Source: Candidatus Poseidoniales archaeon (GTDB lineage Archaea; Thermoplasmatota; Poseidoniia; Poseidoniales; Poseidoniaceae). Taken from it: a DNA stretch of 8,492 bases. Made by a program: the position numbers and the translations under genes. The notes under the pieces were generated by a model that searched no databases, was not told the origin of the DNA, and saw only the letters and a list, made by a program, of their open reading frames with translations. The stretch is taken from the NCBI GenBank assembly GCA_009887135.1, contig QXYA01000148.1, forward strand, positions 4,497 through 12,988, read 5' to 3'. Position 1 is the stretch's first letter. Every line of letters begins with the position of its first letter. Positions 7,001-8,492 of the stretch are shown piece by piece.

Positions 7001-8492
7001 TGCCTGTTTCAACATCTTCACTAAAGCCAAGATCGGTCACTTCAACCATTATTTTCCCGTTCGACAACCCAGTGAATGGGAAGGTGATGCTGGGGGTAGC
7101 ACTTACTGTTCTTGTTGCTGAGTTTGCAGACATCACCAGAGGTGATTGCTCATCAGCACTGATCGAAATAGAGGTATTGTAAGGAACTGCAAGATTGGAA
7201 AATGTTGCAAATCCATTCCCATAGGCTTCAATATCCACCAAGGCAAAACCTTCACCCATATGATAGAGCACAGCAGATTGGCTTGACAATGTGGCCTCCA
7301 ATAAGTCAAGTTCAGAAGCATTGAGTTGCAAATATGCCACAGTGGCTCCGTCAATTGATTTAGACACAATTGTAGAACCACCAACACGAAGAGAGATTCC
7401 CGTCATGTTTCCGTTTTCTGAGGAAATACCAAGTCCAAAACCGCCCAATTCAGAAGTTGGAATCCAAACCGAAGTTGAAGCAATACCTGAAAATCCAAAA
7501 CCTGAACCAGTGGAGTATTCCCCTGAATCAAATTTATTTTGGAATCCCCAGGACCCAATCCGTGCATCTTCCAGACCCCATTCATTGATTCCATCATTGT
7601 TGAGATCGAGAGATGGCGCAATGGTTTTAGCACCTGTTTGCAATGTAACCTGCACCTTATCGAGTAAACTTGGCGTGGATGAATTATGGACAAAATGAAG
7701 TTGGAACGAATGCTCATTCGCTTCGAGTGACCCGGTATATGGCAGACTTATCGAAGTCCAATTATCTGTGGCATGATGGCGAACATATGCATCGTATTCA
7801 TTCATTACTGCTGAGACCAAATAACCTGCCATAGGCGCATTGTTTGCAAACCATGGAGAAGTAACTGTACTGTTGTTCATTGAAGTCAAAGTTCCTGCTA
7901 AGACGGAGGCATTGGTCACGCTCCATCCACGAAGAGAAGGGTCGGTTGTGAATTCTTCAGTCATGAGACCTCCTGCTGAAATGGATTCAATTACCGGCAT
8001 GGCATTGGTGCTTGAACCCGATAGTTCAAGGCGGATTCGCAGAGAACCGTATTCGTTCCAATCAACTGCATCGAGATGAACTCGAGTTCCATTAATGGCT
8101 TCAAAGCCTGAAATATTTTCACCTGTCACATCGTCAATAAGTGTCCATGATAGGAATGAATTCTCTGGGAAATCTGCATTGATATACATCGGTGCATATG
8201 GCCCTTCTGCAAGTGAAAATGTAGCTGAGTTGTTGTATCCAAAACTAGGGCTTGTCCATTCCGTAACTGGAGGGAGGACTATTTTCACATCATCAACAAA
8301 CCAGTAATCGCAACAGGTTGAACTACCGCTTGTTTGATGCAGGCGAACCTGGAAGTTTGAATGATAAGCACCTGTTGGCAAAGTGGTTGTAAATTGAGAA
8401 TTGGAAGTAACCGACCCACCACCGCTAAATGTTCTGAAGGCAGTCCAAGTTCCTGCAGCATTCTTGTACTGGAACTGGAGATCCTCTCCACT
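4026..8492 (-). CDS. Giant modular surface protein with single C-terminal membrane anchor and Trp-rich cytoplasmic tail (5' partial)
   Basis: The visible part is 1488 residues ending with TAA at 4026-4028. The frame is open through base 8492, so the start and signal peptide lie beyond the window. The TTG at 8381 is internal: the 37 residues before it (SGEDLQFQYKNAAGTW…, then SGGGSVT) complete a jelly-roll fold ending in DYWFVDDVKI (residues 62-71). Downstream are beta-rich, Ser/Thr/Gly-rich modules, including SLRIRLELSG (near 150-159), a possible Ca-binding DLNNDGINEW (296-305) and a CARDB-like adhesion domain (about 1276-1363). A membrane helix is at 1377-1398, then RNATVRRGSK (positive-inside), a highly acidic stretch, an Ala/Thr linker and a Trp-rich tail. 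At least 17 N-x-S/T sequons occur outside the membrane, suggesting archaeal N-glycosylation. Known: such multi-domain anchored proteins are common in marine Euryarchaeota. Inferred: cell-surface adhesion or substrate binding; no enzyme motif is recognised. The identity beyond this architecture is unknown. Confidence 0.88.
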   Translation of the reverse strand, partial: SGEDLQFQYKNAAGTWTAFRTFSGGGSVTSNSQFTTTLPTGAYHSNFQVRLHQTSGSSTCCDYWFVDDVKIVLPPVTEWTSPSFGYNNSATFSLAEGPYAPMYINADFPENSFLSWTLIDDVTGENISGFEAINGTRVHLDAVDWNEYGSLRIRLELSGSSTNAMPVIESISAGGLMTEEFTTDPSLRGWSVTNASVLAGTLTSMNNSTVTSPWFANNAPMAGYLVSAVMNEYDAYVRHHATDNWTSISLPYTGSLEANEHSFQLHFVHNSSTPSLLDKVQVTLQTGAKTIAPSLDLNNDGINEWGLEDARIGSWGFQNKFDSGEYSTGSGFGFSGIASTSVWIPTSELGGFGLGISSENGNMTGISLRVGGSTIVSKSIDGATVAYLQLNASELDLLEATLSSQSAVLYHMGEGFALVDIEAYGNGFATFSNLAVPYNTSISISADEQSPLVMSANSATRTVSATPSITFPFTGLSNGKIMVEVTDLGFSEDVETGTASIDNATWPMTPSQRWMSFTTRFSIDADRSATLVRLDVQGDLNHATWLLPVGGGTPLGQGDSHLVELHPTEPITVTSISATMSEMTVQFRMEQGWDDEQQLSVSMRVVLDNDVVSRPSQSFWGGAGLQALENDLIIKSVLITDDNGPVSSSKEYLAAGTGLNFSIDIGYEGVDGIDSFADGDAEVQLWQGSTMVANTTSLDGDMWNVSDAAPFTFGDLGWTVRVIPLEGGDITNDSEQTRSFKIDPTSPSVIFSSVDWYDHRVASTSQTVQFQILDPVLLPSNVQVMLWREWADDTDLNGLPSADEYNSRSLIIPTDLTVSTGLYTLLFDDSMGSLGQKVAGYLVGNDASGQALQDGGTSADGEHLFMYQLGPDGPPTLSSNAMSWDGGVQSWLHPGQPYTLRVDMSEPNGASDLTTVEIQLASNILTSPLSFTWDFVTDSCTSGSIHLIIHSCDMLALNGAQAGPYEKDTRLVADLELAWTTPDLGDTFREPSVRIVDRAGQEVLQTFPALRWRFSPALTIPQETVSLVLTQGSSLEDGARIPPNSPFELTGGLVFEKTTTMPEFNCSVDVMFAGQTYSVQTYDGIWNVPLVSPSTSGTIPLTWSVGCLPPQGIDSTAKESSVKWMIVDGLGPEPKEVQTPRPGAILSADEHEVTIVLSEEGGIDYESLRLVWWVEDTVTGDYLRGGDAPFLLQGTEISGLNLVGTGTMDLSVITDEMLIDLLTVNVLVEGRDLAGNQVLGANGESSGNAVTSWLMEWRRPTFDLDSPAIQYSRLNVKEGETTAVQIFVKNTGTLDGSTSATISVVRADGTTSVLRNANVEVAEGAVGTILLDWGPEKEGLQWIEVVLDNGKKANGPSIDVRPQREPSFTETVFGEVNPVLGSVGLLLAVGIIGALLLMARNATVRRGSKSEIEWDEYSDYLEDEEEEFEDPDADLFVPEAAAATTSAATTSASTDGWTQGADGVWWWQDPNDSSWWYKDANGEILQYK
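4029..4130 (-). other. Trp-rich C-terminal tail motif of the surface protein
   Basis: The last 34 residues (1455-1488) hold six tryptophans and two tyrosines: DGWTQGADGVWWWQDP, then SSWWYKDANGEILQYK. The layout 'W..DGxWWW.DP….WWY.D.NG….Y' reads as two short aromatic units. It follows an acidic stretch (about 27 residues, 1408-1435, including LEDEEEEFEDPDAD) and an Ala/Thr linker. By topology it is cytoplasmic. From memory, similar tails recur on Marine Group II surface proteins; the function is unknown, perhaps docking to a cytoplasmic partner. Confidence 0.7.
4299..4364 (-). other. Single transmembrane helix of the surface protein
   Basis: Residues 1377-1398 (NPVLGSVGLLLAVGIIGALLLM) form the one clear hydrophobic helix near the C-terminus. 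It is followed at once by ARNATVRRGSK, whose positive charges place the C-terminus in the cytoplasm and the preceding modules outside. This fixes the topology as N-out, C-in. Confidence 0.88.
4404..4667 (-). other. CARDB-like domain next to the membrane in the surface protein
   Basis: About 88 residues (1276-1363) show the CARDB (cell adhesion related domain) pattern: VKEGETTAVQIFVKNTGTLD, then strands around ATISVVRADG and a closing WIEVVLDNGKK. CARDB domains are Ig-like modules found in archaeal and bacterial surface proteins. Here it sits 13 residues outside the membrane helix, a usual stalk position. The assignment is by pattern, not by a profile search. Confidence 0.55.
7578..7607 (-). 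other. Possible calcium-binding DxNxDG loop in the surface protein
   Basis: The codons give DLNNDGINEW (residues 296-305), an EF-hand/dockerin-style Asp-x-Asn-x-Asp-Gly loop, followed after a short gap by IGSWGFQNKF. Such loops in extracellular proteins often bind Ca2+. It marks the start of another module. Calcium binding is inferred from the motif only. Confidence 0.5.
8280..8492 (-). other. Jelly-roll / MAM-like domain of the surface protein (N-terminal part missing)
   Basis: Visible residues 1-71 run from GEDLQFQY through HSNFQVRLHQTSG to DYWFVDDVKI. This pattern (hydrophobic strand, SGGG loop, 'NFQ.R', then aromatic plus DDV.I) is common to MAM-like or concanavalin-like beta-sandwiches in secreted proteins. 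The domain crosses the position of the TTG at 8381, which shows that codon is not the start. A Cys-Cys pair at residues 60-61 lies just before the last strand. Confidence 0.65.

Noticed and set aside
7291..7698. Plus-strand 135-residue open frame inside the surface-protein gene
   Set aside because: It is the antisense shadow of a long, well-supported coding frame; it has no recognisable domain and no RBS that I can see.
4026..8381. A complete 1451-residue protein starting at the TTG at 8381
   Set aside because: The same frame continues without a stop to base 8492 and the extra residues complete a recognisable beta-sandwich.
8285..8491. Minus-strand open frame at the right edge as a separate small gene
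   Set aside because: It lies wholly within the extended frame of the surface protein and has no independent support.

Overview
The window looks like chromosomal DNA from a planktonic marine archaeon, most likely Marine Group II / Candidatus Poseidoniales. This is inferred from the protein repertoire, not from a marker gene. The main clue is a very large secreted, membrane-anchored protein that ends in a tryptophan-rich cytoplasmic tail (…DGVWWWQDP…SSWWYKDANG…), a C-terminal style I associate with that group. An ELWxxDGT-repeat protein and bacterial-looking housekeeping enzymes fit the same picture. No rRNA, tRNA or ribosomal protein gene is present to confirm it.

Layout, left to right. (1) Bases 1-1383, plus strand: the 3' part of an ELWxxDGT-repeat protein, about nine degenerate repeats of about 50 residues, whose start lies before the window. 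(2) Bases 1362-2204, minus strand: a short TrhO-type rhodanese (tRNA U34 hydroxylase family), convergent with gene 1 and overlapping its end by 22 bases. (3) Bases 2242-3987, minus strand: a two-domain glutamine-dependent NAD+ synthetase, complete, with all the main catalytic motifs. (4) Bases 4026-8492, minus strand: at least 1488 residues of a modular, heavily sequon-bearing surface protein with one C-terminal membrane segment. Its start lies beyond the right edge.

The three minus-strand genes lie in the order surface protein, nadE, trhO, with gaps of 38 and 37 bases, so they may share a transcript. No functional link is evident between the surface protein and the two metabolic genes. The window is packed: no gap between genes exceeds 38 bases. 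I see no RNA gene, mobile element, CRISPR array, convincing terminator or long DNA repeat.

I did not find a clear new multi-gene system. The items most worth a second look are the acidic plus Trp-rich cytoplasmic tail of the giant surface protein, the bacterial-type TrhO and NadE in an apparent archaeon, the divergent ELW repeats, and the fact that both edge genes are truncated although each offers a plausible-looking false start codon.
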